This document shows positions 46,957 to 56,162 of a stretch of 64,000 bases of DNA, piece by piece; within the stretch, counting starts at the first letter, position 1; every line of letters begins with the position of its first letter. The position numbers and the translations under genes were made by a program. The notes beneath the pieces were generated by a model that searched no databases, was not told the origin of the DNA, and was given only the letters and a program-made list of their open reading frames with translations. Source of the DNA: Lactobacillus sp. ESL0680 (GTDB lineage: Bacteria > Bacillota > Bacilli > Lactobacillales > Lactobacillaceae); NCBI RefSeq assembly GCF_029392855.1, contig NZ_CP113945.1, positions 992,001 to 1,056,000 on the forward strand, given 5' to 3'.

Positions 46957-47976
46957 TTACTCCCCACTTACTGCAGCATCTTGATCTTGGAAGTGGAAGT
47001 TCTTCCAGCATGTACATCTGACCCAGTGTCCAGATTCAACTTCGTGCATCACTGGATTTTCTTCATGATCGCTTTCAGGAATCCATGGGATTCTCGGTGC
47101 AAACCGATCACCAGTCCGCCGCATATTTTGCAATGACGGAACTGTTCCTTGGATAACATGCAAATCTTCACTCTCATCATCTGATTGTGGCATTGAGTTC
47201 AATAGCGAACGTGTATATGGATGCAATGGATTATTAAAAATTGTCTTTACATCAGCCTTTTCAACAACTTGTCCGCCATACATAACAGCAACTTCATCAG
47301 CTGTTTCTGCAACAACACCTAAGTCGTGCGTAATCAAAATAATGCCGGAATGTGATTGCTTTTGAATATCTTCCAAAAGATCCAAAATTTGGGCCTGAAT
47401 TGTTACGTCAAGAGCAGTTGTCGGCTCATCGGCAATAATGATTTCGGGCTTACATGCAACAGCCATCGCAATTACGACCCGCTGACGCAGACCACCTGAT
47501 AATTCATGTGGGTACATTGAATACATTTCTTCAGGCTTAGGCATACCAACCTGATTAAACAATTCAATAACGCGTGCATGACGTTCCTTTTCATTCATAT
47601 CGGTATGGTAATACAGAGTTTCAGCCACCTGGTCGCCAACCCGCATTAACGGATTAAGACTTGCCAATGGATCTTGGAAAATCATTCCAATCTTGTTACC
47701 ACGAATCTTATTAAACAGCGCTTCATTTAGCCCAACTAGGTTCAATTCATTATAGAGAATATCCCCAGTTACTTTTGTATTTTTATGGTCGTACAAACCA
47801 ATAATACTTGCGGCAATTGTACTCTTACCACAACCAGATTCACCTACGACTGATAAAATTTCGTCACGCTTCAGAGTAATATTTATATCATCAGCAGCAT
47901 CATAAAATTTCCCATGCAGACGGTATGCCGTATGCAAATGCTGGATATCTAGCAAGAGATCACTTTGTTTTTCCAA
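46957..47976 (-). CDS. oppD: Oligopeptide ABC transporter ATPase OppD
   Basis: Partner ATPase of OppF. 339 residues: Walker A GESGCGKSTI, signature LSGGLRQRV, Walker B IIIADEPTTALD, H-loop THDLGVV and a C-terminal oligopeptide/dipeptide domain (ending RCTCWKNFHF). The start is TTG at 47976, nine bases after GAGGGG; an out-of-frame ATG lies between ribosome site and start. First gene of the opp operon. Confidence 0.95.
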   Translation of the reverse strand: MEKQSDLLLDIQHLHTAYRLHGKFYDAADDINITLKRDEILSVVGESGCGKSTIAASIIGLYDHKNTKVTGDILYNELNLVGLNEALFNKIRGNKIGMIFQDPLASLNPLMRVGDQVAETLYYHTDMNEKERHARVIELFNQVGMPKPEEMYSMYPHELSGGLRQRVVIAMAVACKPEIIIADEPTTALDVTIQAQILDLLEDIQKQSHSGIILITHDLGVVAETADEVAVMYGGQVVEKADVKTIFNNPLHPYTRSLLNSMPQSDDESEDLHVIQGTVPSLQNMRRTGDRFAPRIPWIPESDHEENPVMHEVESGHWVRCTCWKNFHFQDQDAAVSGE

Positions 47977-48043
47977 AGGTCATTTCCCCTCTCAATTTTT
48001 GTAAAATTTATTAGAGATATTTAATAAATTTATTTAATTTCTA

Positions 48044-48072
48044 ATTATATACATCAAGCAGGCTTCATGCAA
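48044..48072 (-). promoter_or_regulatory. Promoter of oppDFBC
   Basis: TTGCAT (48067-48072), 17 bases, perfect TATAAT (48044-48049). A strong housekeeping promoter; the AT-rich leader of about 65 bases to the TTG start includes AATAAATTTATT-like palindromes. Confidence 0.8.
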
Positions 48073-48095
48073 ATATCAAAATCACTTTTTAGAAA

Positions 48096-48338
48096 TTAAT
48101 TTTGGTGTGCAGCTACATAACTAACGGCGTCGCCAACTGTTTTAATTTGTTCAGCGTCTTCATCAGAAATTTCGGCGCCAAATTCATCTTCCAATTGCAA
48201 AATAAATTCTACCAAATCAATCGAATCAGCGTCTAAGTCACTAGTAAAGTTAGTGTCCTTGGTGATTTTATCTTTATCAACCTCAAAATTTTCGGCCAAC
48301 ATGTCTTTAATCTTTGAAAAAATTTGCTCTTCTGTCAT
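48096..48338 (-). CDS. acpP: Acyl carrier protein
   Basis: Carries acyl chains as thioesters on phosphopantetheine. 80 residues, acidic, with the phosphopantetheine site DADSIDLVEFILQLE (serine near residue 37). Cotranscribed with plsX (40-base gap) or read from the -10 site between them. Confidence 0.95.
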   Translation of the reverse strand: MTEEQIFSKIKDMLAENFEVDKDKITKDTNFTSDLDADSIDLVEFILQLEDEFGAEISDEDAEQIKTVGDAVSYVAAHQN

Positions 48339-48362
48339 TCTTTTATCTCCTTGTTATTCTTA

Positions 48363-48368
48363 ATTATA
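48363..48368 (-). promoter_or_regulatory. Possible -10 site before acpP
   Basis: TATAAT on the minus strand between the plsX stop and acpP, 24 bases before the acpP start; no good -35. Confidence 0.35.
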
Positions 48369-48378
48369 CCTTAATTAA

Positions 48379-49377
48379 TTATTCAGCAGCGGAAAATTCT
48401 GCTTTAAATTCATCAATAATTTTTTCGGACAAGATTTTATCAATCTGTTTAAGAGTGAAATAAATTGCTCGTTGATCCGAACGGCCGTGAGTTTTAACTA
48501 CTGGTGCATTTACGCCAAGTAAAACAGCACCACCGTATTTAGCTGTATCAAATTTGGAAATTAAGCCCTTCAATGCATTCTTAATTAATAACGCACCAAC
48601 TTTTGCTTTAAGCCCATTATTTAACAAGCTGTCTTTAAGCAGATGAATTAAAACGCTGGAAGTACCTTCAATGTTCTTCAAAACGGCATTTCCAGTAAAA
48701 CCATCAGTAGCTACAACATCGGCATTACCTTCAAGCAACTCATTACCTTCAATATTACCAACAAAGTTCAGATCGCTGTCGAGCAAGAGTTGGTATGCGG
48801 CTTGGTGGACATCATCACCCTTGTCGCTTTCAGCACCATTATTTAACAAGGCAACCCGCGGATTAGCAATGCCGCGAACCTTTTCTGCATAATAAACAGC
48901 CATGCGTGCCCAAGCCAAAATGTATTCGGGCTTACTCTTAGCATTAGCACCAACATCAATCATGTTGAAGCCATCATCAGAATTTTTAACTGGTAGAGTC
49001 GGCATCAGGCCTGGACGCGCAATCCCTTTAATCCGGCCAATAATAAAAATCCCGCAGGATAATAATGCCCCAGTATTACCTAAAGATAGCAATGCATCAG
49101 CTTTGCCCTCCTTAACGTAACGAGCAGCCACTACCAAAGAGGAATCCTTCTTGCTGCGGATTGCCTTTACTGGTTCGTCTTCATCGTTGATAACTTCAGT
49201 TGTCGCAACTACTTCAACTCTGTCCTTATCAGAACCAACTAATTTATTAATCTGCTTGGCATTACCAAACAAAATAAACTTTGTTTCGGTTAACTCTGCC
49301 TTTGCTTGTAAAACGGCCTTCACGATTGCCTTAGGGGCATTCTCGCCGCCCATCGCATCTATTGCAATTGTTCTCAT
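48379..49377 (-). CDS. plsX: Phosphate acyltransferase PlsX
   Basis: Makes acyl-phosphate from acyl-ACP, the donor for PlsY in phospholipid synthesis. 332 residues, MRTIAIDAMGGENAPKAIV at the N-terminus, GNTGALLSCGIFIIG and the conserved IDVGANAKSKPEY later. Lies between recG and acpP; together with the fakA gene nearby it covers fatty acid incorporation. The 19-base gap to recG suggests cotranscription. Confidence 0.97.
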   Translation of the reverse strand: MRTIAIDAMGGENAPKAIVKAVLQAKAELTETKFILFGNAKQINKLVGSDKDRVEVVATTEVINDEDEPVKAIRSKKDSSLVVAARYVKEGKADALLSLGNTGALLSCGIFIIGRIKGIARPGLMPTLPVKNSDDGFNMIDVGANAKSKPEYILAWARMAVYYAEKVRGIANPRVALLNNGAESDKGDDVHQAAYQLLLDSDLNFVGNIEGNELLEGNADVVATDGFTGNAVLKNIEGTSSVLIHLLKDSLLNNGLKAKVGALLIKNALKGLISKFDTAKYGGAVLLGVNAPVVKTHGRSDQRAIYFTLKQIDKILSEKIIDEFKAEFSAAE

Positions 49378-49396
49378 TTATCTACCACAATCTTTT

Positions 49397-51433
49397 CTAT
49401 GTTCGTTCTTGCTGCAGCTGCTTATAATCCAGAACTTCTTTTAAAGTCTGATGATCGGCAGCTGTCAATTCCGGATCCTGTTCAATCAGGGATTTTGCCA
49501 CATTTTGGGCAACTACCAGCGTCTCATAATTATTAACAACATTGCCAACTTGAAATTCGGGCAACCCCGATTGAGCCTTACCAAACAGGTCTCCTTCGCC
49601 CCGCATTTTCAGATCTTCTTCAGCTAATTTAAAACCATCAGTTGTTGAGGAAATAATCTGCATTCGGGCCTTGCCAGCGTCAGTTTTCGGATCAGCCATA
49701 AAGACACAATAACTTTGCGTCTTACCCCGACCAATTCGACCGCGCAATTGGTGCAATTGACTAATGCCAAAACGATCAGCATTATAAATTATCATCATAT
49801 TGGCGTTAGCCACGTCAACCCCAACTTCGATTACACTCGTTGCAACCAAAATATTAATCTTACCAGCCGCAAATTCCGTCATAATCTCGTCTTTTTTAGC
49901 ACCTGGCATTTGCCCGTGCAGCAACACAACTTTTTGCTTAGGAAAATCATGGCTAAGCTTGGCATATAATTGCTCGGCATTTTTTAAGTCAACGGCTTCA
50001 GACTCAGTAATTAGCGGTGTTACCGCGTAAATCTGAAAGCCTTGCTCAAGCTGCTGGTGCATCAACTGGTAAACTTCGTCCATCTGACTGCTGGTCTTCC
50101 AAGTCGAAATAATCTGTTTACGACCAGCAGGCAGGTGCCGAATTTCCGATACTGTTGTTTCGCCATAAACAGTTAAGGCGAGCGTTCGCGGAATTGGCGT
50201 TGCCGTCATTGCTAAAACATCTGGACTTGCTCCCTTATTAATCAGCGCTTGCCGTTGACCGACGCCAAAGCGATGCTGCTCATCAATAATTACTAAGCCC
50301 AATTTTTTAAAAATCACCTTAGATTGAATTAAAGCATGTGTTCCAATCACTACATTAATTGTGCCATCAGTTAATTCTCGATAAATTTCTCGGCGTTCCA
50401 GCGTCTTAGTTGTTCCCGTCAACAAGGCGACGCGAACCCCTAATGGTCCAAGCAATTCATCAATTTTTTTAAAATGTTGTGTTGCCAAAATTTCGGTCGG
50501 CACCATCAAGGCCGCTTGAAAGCCGGCTGTAACCGCCGCAAAAATCGCATAAACCGCAATCACGGTTTTACCAGAACCAACATCCCCCTGCAGCAACCTT
50601 TGCATCTGCTTAGCTGAATGTAAATCCGCAAAGATTTCGTTAACTACCTGCTTTTGATCGTCTGAAAGTTCAAAAGGCAATAATTCTGTCAATTTGGCAA
50701 CTTCTGTCAGGTCATATTTTTTAGCAATTCCCTGATGTTTGGCATTGCCGTGAGCAAGCTGGGCTAATTCAATTTGAAAAATGAAAAATTCCCGAAAAAT
50801 TGCACTTCTTTTGGCTAATTCTGCCTCGCGGCCATTCTTAGGGTGGTGCATTTTGGCAATGATTACCTGGTCAGATAACAGGCGGTATTTTTGCCTAACC
50901 TCGTCAGGTACCACATCCTCAACCAGTGGCAAATAATCAGTAATTGCTAAATTAATCAGTTCAACTAATTTTTTCTGACGCAGATTCCGGTTAACTGGGT
51001 AAATTGGCGCCATGCCGCTGTCATTCTCCTTAGCAGCAACAAACTTGAAGCCCGATAGACTTTGCCGTGCTACAGTATACTTACCGTAAACCGCAACTTC
51101 CTTGCCAACTTCAATTTTATCCTTTAACCATGGCTGATTAAAAAAATTGACCATGACAATATCATGGTCAATCCGCATTTTAAAACTAAGCCGGCTCTTT
51201 TTATAACCAAAACGGCTAACAAAAGCTTCTGTAGCTACAATGCCTTTTAACATTACCTTCTGGCCATCCATGATCTGGTCAAGAGGCATTGTTTGAAGTT
51301 CATCATAACGAAACGGAAAATAGAATAGCAGGTCATAGATACTATAGATGCCCAAACTGCCCAAGGCAGCAGCTGTCTTAGTGCCTACCCCTTTCAAATC
51401 TGTTACCGGAGCAAACAATGCTTTTGTGTTCAT
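49397..51433 (-). CDS. recG: ATP-dependent DNA helicase RecG
   Basis: Remodels stalled replication forks and Holliday junctions. 678 residues: N-terminal wedge/OB domain (about 60-150), helicase core with Walker A GDVGSGKTVIA (about 283), DEQHRFG motif II, and later GRIGRGKTQSYC. Length is normal. Its ATG is only 3 bases after the fakA stop and has no clear ribosome site, so translational coupling is likely. Confidence 0.97.
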   Translation of the reverse strand: MNTKALFAPVTDLKGVGTKTAAALGSLGIYSIYDLLFYFPFRYDELQTMPLDQIMDGQKVMLKGIVATEAFVSRFGYKKSRLSFKMRIDHDIVMVNFFNQPWLKDKIEVGKEVAVYGKYTVARQSLSGFKFVAAKENDSGMAPIYPVNRNLRQKKLVELINLAITDYLPLVEDVVPDEVRQKYRLLSDQVIIAKMHHPKNGREAELAKRSAIFREFFIFQIELAQLAHGNAKHQGIAKKYDLTEVAKLTELLPFELSDDQKQVVNEIFADLHSAKQMQRLLQGDVGSGKTVIAVYAIFAAVTAGFQAALMVPTEILATQHFKKIDELLGPLGVRVALLTGTTKTLERREIYRELTDGTINVVIGTHALIQSKVIFKKLGLVIIDEQHRFGVGQRQALINKGASPDVLAMTATPIPRTLALTVYGETTVSEIRHLPAGRKQIISTWKTSSQMDEVYQLMHQQLEQGFQIYAVTPLITESEAVDLKNAEQLYAKLSHDFPKQKVVLLHGQMPGAKKDEIMTEFAAGKINILVATSVIEVGVDVANANMMIIYNADRFGISQLHQLRGRIGRGKTQSYCVFMADPKTDAGKARMQIISSTTDGFKLAEEDLKMRGEGDLFGKAQSGLPEFQVGNVVNNYETLVVAQNVAKSLIEQDPELTAADHQTLKEVLDYKQLQQERT

Positions 51434-51436
51434 CTT

Positions 51437-53095
51437 TTATTCAACAGAAATCAAGAAATTATAAACTGGCTGACCACCATCATGAACTTCAAATTCCAGA
51501 TCATCATGCTTAGCTTCTAAATTAGCTACAACTTCATCAGCCTGCTTCTTGTTAGAATCGCGGCCAAACATGATTGTAATAATTTCAGAATCTTCATCGA
51601 GCATCTTCTCAACCATGTTGACTGTTGCAGTTACTAGGTCTGGATGGTCTACTTCAATATCGCCGTCAATAATTCCAAGATAGTCATTGGCATGAACTTC
51701 AACATCGTTGATTGTTGTATCACGGTTAGCCTGCGTAACTTCACCAGAAACAACAGCTTCAAGGTCTTCGGTCATACTGTCGACGTTTTCTTCAACTGAC
51801 AGGTCTGGATCAAAGGAAAGCATTGCCGTTAACCCTTGTGAAATGGTCTTGGTTGGCACAATGCCAACAGGAATTTCACTGACTTCAGCGGCCTGCTTGG
51901 CAGCCATCACGATATTGCCGTTGTTTGGCAGAACGATTGCCTTTTGCGCACCGGACTTTTTAATCGCGTCAATAATATCTTGCGTTGATGGGTTCATTGT
52001 TTGACCACCAGAGATAATTCGGTTGACGCCTTCGCTTTCGAATAACTTGCGCACCCCATTACCAGAAGCAACAGCAATTACCGCAAAGTCAACACTTTCT
52101 TGTTGTTCATCACTATCATTGACAATTGTTTCGTGCTGAATTCGCATGTTATCAATCTTGATTTTGCCTAATTGACCAAACTGACTGCCGTATGCAAAAA
52201 CTTCACCAGGGTGTTCAGTATGAACGTGCACCTTAGCAACTTCATCATCAGAAACAGCCAACAGTGAATCACCAATTTCAGACAAATGATTTCTAAATTC
52301 TTCAAGATTAAACGGCTTTTTATTAGGAATATCAGCAGTCAAATCAACCATGATTTCAGTACAATAGCCATTCTCAATATCTTGCGTTGATAATTGCGTC
52401 TGCACTGATTGGTGGTGCATTGCATTAATCATTTCATCCATTTCGCCTTCATCTGGTTGGTAGCGATCAGCGAAGTTTTCGCCTAAGATACCTTCCAAAA
52501 AGCCTTCATAGATAAAGAGCAGGCCTTGACCACCGGAGTCAACAACACCAACTTGCTTTAAGACAGGCAACAGATCTGGTGTGGTCTTCAAAGACTTCTT
52601 TGCACCATCAACAATTGCTTCCATGACTTCTTCAACGTCATCCGTCTCATTAGCCTTATTTGCCCCTTCTTGAGCGGCTACACGTGCAACCGTCAAGATG
52701 GTTCCTTCAACAGGCTTCATGACAGCCTTATAAGCTGTTGCAACACCGTTAGAAAACGCATTGGCTAATTCCTGAGCGTTTAAAGTCTTCATGCCTTGAG
52801 TTGCCTTATAGATTCCTCTAAAGAGCTGTGAAGAAATAACGCCGCTGTTGCCGCGAGCTCCCATGAGCATTCCTTTGGCTAAACTTTCAGTTAGATCGCC
52901 CACACTCGTACTGGGATTTTCGGCAACGGCCTTTGCACCACTTTCAATAGTTAAATTCATGTTAGTACCAGTATCGCCATCGGGAACTGGGAACACATTA
53001 AGTGAGTTGACAAACTCAGCATTGCGACCCATCCGGTGAGTAGCTACCCGCACCATATCTCTAAATTTGTTACTATCTATTTCCTTTAAAACCAA
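51437..53095 (-). CDS. fakA: Fatty acid kinase FakA (DAK2/YloV family)
   Basis: Phosphorylates fatty acids bound to FakB, feeding PlsX-PlsY. 552 residues: N-terminal DAK2 domain with FPVPDGDTGTNMNLTI (about 32-47) and GARGNSGVISSQLFRG; central and C-terminal YloV domains (VLPNNGNIVMAAKQAAE). The asp23-like gene precedes it (21 bases), as in other Firmicutes. The start at TTG 53095 follows CGGAGG; no better ATG is near the family start. plsX lies two genes downstream. Confidence 0.93.
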   Translation of the reverse strand: MVLKEIDSNKFRDMVRVATHRMGRNAEFVNSLNVFPVPDGDTGTNMNLTIESGAKAVAENPSTSVGDLTESLAKGMLMGARGNSGVISSQLFRGIYKATQGMKTLNAQELANAFSNGVATAYKAVMKPVEGTILTVARVAAQEGANKANETDDVEEVMEAIVDGAKKSLKTTPDLLPVLKQVGVVDSGGQGLLFIYEGFLEGILGENFADRYQPDEGEMDEMINAMHHQSVQTQLSTQDIENGYCTEIMVDLTADIPNKKPFNLEEFRNHLSEIGDSLLAVSDDEVAKVHVHTEHPGEVFAYGSQFGQLGKIKIDNMRIQHETIVNDSDEQQESVDFAVIAVASGNGVRKLFESEGVNRIISGGQTMNPSTQDIIDAIKKSGAQKAIVLPNNGNIVMAAKQAAEVSEIPVGIVPTKTISQGLTAMLSFDPDLSVEENVDSMTEDLEAVVSGEVTQANRDTTINDVEVHANDYLGIIDGDIEVDHPDLVTATVNMVEKMLDEDSEIITIMFGRDSNKKQADEVVANLEAKHDDLEFEVHDGGQPVYNFLISVE

Positions 53096-53116
53096 TATTC
53101 TAAACCTCCGACTGAG

Positions 53117-53479
53117 TTACTCGTCAAGTACCTTAACACTTTGAACGATCACGTTAACAGCTCTTGTATCAATTCCAAGTTGATTCTTCAAACTGAATTT
53201 AACGCTGTCTTGTACATTACGACTAACTTCAGAAATCTTCAAGCCGTAACCGACAATAATATAAACATCAACCGTAATTTCATTATCTTCTGACTTAACA
53301 ACAACGCCGCGTTTATAATTCGCACGGTTCAAAATGACATCAACGCCATCACGAATTGCGTTTTTGGACGCCATTCCGACAACACCATAATTAGACGTAG
53401 CTGCGCTACCAACGACAGTTGCGATTACTCCGTTTGAAATATCAATCAATCCGTTTTTTGTTTTGATTTTAACAGCCAT
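53117..53479 (-). CDS. Asp23/YloU family protein
   Basis: 120 residues, with VIATVVGSAATSNYGVVGM and VDVYIIVGYGLKISEVSRNVQ, the family core. Asp23-type proteins are membrane-associated or cytoplasmic envelope-stress factors; YloU is paired with YloV/FakA. I start at ATG 53479, after CGGAGGATAAAC; the upstream MRRR reading contains the ribosome site. The promoter with extended -10 lies about 39 bases upstream. Confidence 0.9.
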   Translation of the reverse strand: MAVKIKTKNGLIDISNGVIATVVGSAATSNYGVVGMASKNAIRDGVDVILNRANYKRGVVVKSEDNEITVDVYIIVGYGLKISEVSRNVQDSVKFSLKNQLGIDTRAVNVIVQSVKVLDE

Positions 53480-53517
53480 GTTTATCCTCCGTCTCATTGC
53501 TTCTTTTATATGAGTCT

Positions 53518-53526
53518 ATTTTATCA
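53518..53526 (-). promoter_or_regulatory. Extended -10 promoter of the asp23-like gene
   Basis: TGATAAAAT on the minus strand with TTGCCT about 19 bases upstream; divergent from rpmB. Confidence 0.4.
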
Positions 53527-53576
53527 TAGTAAACCAAGATGAAGGCAAAATCCATTCATAAAAAATACTTTTCCGG

Positions 53577-53605
53577 TTGCATTACGTTAAAAGTTATGCT
53601 ATCTT
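53577..53605 (+). promoter_or_regulatory. Promoter of rpmB
   Basis: TTGCAT (53577-53582), 17 bases, TATCTT (53600-53605), 38 bases before the rpmB start. Confidence 0.6.
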
Positions 53606-53643
53606 AAGTAAGTATGAAAACACAAATAAAGGAGGTTTAGCAA

Positions 53644-53829
53644 ATGGCAAAAGATTATATTACAGGTAAAAAGACCACTTTTGGTAACACACGTTCTCAC
53701 TCATTGAATTCAGCTCGTCGTGCTTGGAAGCCAAACCTTCAAAAAGTTCGTATTCTTGTTGATGGTAAACCAAAGCGTGTATGGGTTTCAACTAAGACTT
53801 TGAAGTCTGGTAAAGTGACTCGTGTCTAA
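53644..53829 (+). CDS. rpmB: 50S ribosomal protein L28
   Basis: Small basic ribosomal protein of 61 residues: [19 protein letters not shown] followed by [18 protein letters not shown], the L28 signature. Excellent GGAGG ribosome site. Divergent from the asp23-like gene, as in Bacillus. Confidence 0.97.
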   Translation: MAKDYITGKKTTFGNTRSHSLNSARRAWKPNLQKVRILVDGKPKRVWVSTKTLKSGKVTRV

Positions 53830-53841
53830 TATGCTTAAGAG

Positions 53842-53870
53842 ACTGCTAGATTAACTTCCAGCGGTTTTTT
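53842..53870 (+). terminator. Terminator after rpmB
   Basis: CTGCT and AGCGG arms with a T tract; the stem has a wobble and one mismatch. Confidence 0.7.
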
Positions 53871-53884
53871 ATTTATCCTAAATT

Positions 53885-53924
53885 AAAAAGCCAATTCTTA
53901 GTATTACTAGGAATTGGCTTTTTT
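53885..53924 (-). terminator. Terminator after thiN
   Basis: AAAAAGCCAATTC and GAATTGGCTTTTT arms around a 13-base loop, T tracts on both sides; immediately before the thiN stop. Confidence 0.9.
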
Positions 53925-53925
53925 G

Positions 53926-54612
53926 TTAAATATTTTGATAACGGTCAATGTCTTTGGCCTGGATAACAGCAACTGTCCCCTTGGTAAAAGATAAATTAAA
54001 TGAATCTGCCTGTGGTAAAAATTCATTGGAACCAAACGATACAGGATAAGAATTATTATAATCGGCCAAGTTGTATTTGGCATTAGCAATCTTGAGTTGC
54101 GCCACTGCTGTTAATGGTGCAACGCCAAAATAGGTATAGCCCTTTTGCCGCGGGACTACATGCCTGCCAGGATTATAAAAGTTAATCAGATTTTGTCGGT
54201 CTAAAATTTGGACTTGCTCTGCAAACTGGTTAACTGCTGGATTCAGCAGCATTAACAAATTTACGAGAAAATGATCGATTCGCCCGCCAGTCGCACCTAA
54301 GAGGGTTAACTCCTCAACCTGATAATCATTGAAGACATCTCTAATCATTAATTCTGTATCGGTAAAATCTTTTTCAGGTACCGAATAGCGCACATCCGGC
54401 ACATCACAGGCAATCTTAGTTAATTCCTGTCTTTTTAAGGAATCAAAATCACCAACTGCTAAATCAGGTGTGAAACCCAACTGTTCAAGCAGAATACTGC
54501 CGCGATCAACACCGATTAACAGATCCCCTTGTTCTTGAGCTGCTGACAAAATCTGTTCAATCCCCTGCGGCCATTCTGCTTCTGGACCGCCCAGTAACGC
54601 AACCGCCCTCAT
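53926..54612 (-). CDS. thiN: Thiamine pyrophosphokinase
   Basis: Converts thiamine to thiamine diphosphate. 228 residues with GDFDSLKRQ (about 57), FTDTELMIRDV and ATGGRIDHFLVNL, matching the TPK family. Overlaps rpe by 4 bases (coupled). Last gene of the gmk-to-thiN cluster. Confidence 0.93.
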   Translation of the reverse strand: MRAVALLGGPEAEWPQGIEQILSAAQEQGDLLIGVDRGSILLEQLGFTPDLAVGDFDSLKRQELTKIACDVPDVRYSVPEKDFTDTELMIRDVFNDYQVEELTLLGATGGRIDHFLVNLLMLLNPAVNQFAEQVQILDRQNLINFYNPGRHVVPRQKGYTYFGVAPLTAVAQLKIANAKYNLADYNNSYPVSFGSNEFLPQADSFNLSFTKGTVAVIQAKDIDRYQNI

Positions 54613-55259
54613 CGTAAAGCCTCCGTCAATTCCGCAACTTGTTTAGCAATCTGGCCATTGCCAAACAAATACGAACCAGCAACAAAAATACTTGCTCCAG
54701 CAGCTTGAGCAACTTTTGCTGTTTCAGCATTAATACCACCATCAACTTCAATTGGCAGCTGTCCTTGCAATAATTCGTTGGTCTCTTTAATTTTAGCGGC
54801 CATTTCAGGTATAAATTTTTGACCGCCAAAGCCAGGGTAAACCGTCATTAATAAGACTTGGGCAAGCTTGGGCGCAAACTTAGACAAAACGGCAGCTGGT
54901 GTATCAGGACTAAGGACTAGTCCAGCCTTAACATGGTGGTCATTCAAATAAGCAAGCCACTTAGTTAATTCTGCTTCAGGCATGGCTTCATAATGAAGCT
55001 CAACTATATCAGCTCCAGCTTCAACAAAGGCCGGAACAAACACTTCCGGATTATCACTCATCAGGTGAACTTCTGCAGTAATATCAGGAAATTCGCGCTT
55101 AAAGTCGCTCACCAATTGTGGTCCAAAAGACAAATTCGGCACAAAATGACCATCCATGATATCAATATGAAAGCGACTAATTCCCGCAGCAACCGCTGCT
55201 GCTATTTCACTTTTTAGGTTTAAATTGTCGGCATTTAAAATCGAGGGGGCAATTAACAT
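54609..55259 (-). CDS. rpe: Ribulose-phosphate 3-epimerase
   Basis: Interconverts ribulose-5-P and xylulose-5-P. 216 residues, TIM barrel: APSILNADNLNL, FHIDIMDGHFVPNLSFGP (metal and phosphate ligands), EVHLMSDNPE, and EVDGGINAETA near the end. Adjacent to rsgA and thiN in the standard order; the 5' part overlaps nothing. Confidence 0.97.
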   Translation of the reverse strand: MLIAPSILNADNLNLKSEIAAAVAAGISRFHIDIMDGHFVPNLSFGPQLVSDFKREFPDITAEVHLMSDNPEVFVPAFVEAGADIVELHYEAMPEAELTKWLAYLNDHHVKAGLVLSPDTPAAVLSKFAPKLAQVLLMTVYPGFGGQKFIPEMAAKIKETNELLQGQLPIEVDGGINAETAKVAQAAGASIFVAGSYLFGNGQIAKQVAELTEALR

Positions 55260-55268
55260 TCTTTCTCC

Positions 55269-56162
55269 TTATTTCAAATATTCGGGCATGCGGCCATTGG
55301 CAATCTCATTGCGCATTAACAAATAATCATCATAACGGCTCTGGCGAATCTTGCCTTTTTGGACAAGCTCTTTAACCGCACAATGAGGCTCTTTAAGGTG
55401 TTGACAACCACGAAACTTACAATTGACGCTAGCCTTTTTAAATTCGCTAAAATAATTGCAGAGTTCATTCAGCTTTATCGGTGTGAAATCAATCGCAGAA
55501 AAGCCTGGCGTATCAGCTAAAAAGCCCTCACCTAGACTAAACAATTGCACCGTTCTTGTCGTGTGCTTACCACGGTTTAAACTGGTTGAAATTGCGGCAG
55601 TTTCTTGCTTTAAATCCTTTTTTAGATGATTAATCAAGGTTGACTTACCAGCACCTGACTGCCCTGCCAGTGTCCAAATCTGGTCTTGGGTGATTGCCTT
55701 AGGCAACTCAGCAGCTAACTTAGCCCAATCATCATAAACCGGATAACCAATTGTTGCATAATAATCAAGCTCATGGCGAATTTCTTGTAGTTTATCGGCA
55801 GCAATAATATCGCTTTTAGACAAGTAAATGTTGACTGCGACCTTTTGCCACGAAAAGAACGTCAAATACCGGTCGAGCAGCTGCAGAGAAAAGTCCGGCT
55901 CAACGGCAGACATAACTAGCAGAACGTGACTTACATTTGCCAAAGATGGACGCCCAATCAAATTTTGCCGCGGCATAATTGCAACTAAATAACTGGTACC
56001 TTGCTCATCAATCTGAACTTGAACATGATCGCCAACCGTTGGTTTTTCCTTATTTTTACGAAAAACACCACGTGCTCTTGTACGCACAATTCCGGATTCT
56101 GTCTGCACGTCATAAAAGCCAGCAATCAGACCCACAACAATTCCTTCGACTTGCTTAGTCAT
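55269..56162 (-). CDS. rsgA: Small ribosomal subunit biogenesis GTPase RsgA
   Basis: Late 30S maturation GTPase. 297 residues: N-terminal OB fold (1-70), circularly permuted GTPase with [14 protein letters not shown] (about 169), and a C-terminal zinc domain containing [14 protein letters not shown]. The stop of the upstream kinase (56163) directly adjoins its start. Conserved in position with the PknB/PrpC pair. Confidence 0.95.
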   Translation of the reverse strand: MTKQVEGIVVGLIAGFYDVQTESGIVRTRARGVFRKNKEKPTVGDHVQVQIDEQGTSYLVAIMPRQNLIGRPSLANVSHVLLVMSAVEPDFSLQLLDRYLTFFSWQKVAVNIYLSKSDIIAADKLQEIRHELDYYATIGYPVYDDWAKLAAELPKAITQDQIWTLAGQSGAGKSTLINHLKKDLKQETAAISTSLNRGKHTTRTVQLFSLGEGFLADTPGFSAIDFTPIKLNELCNYFSEFKKASVNCKFRGCQHLKEPHCAVKELVQKGKIRQSRYDDYLLMRNEIANGRMPEYLK

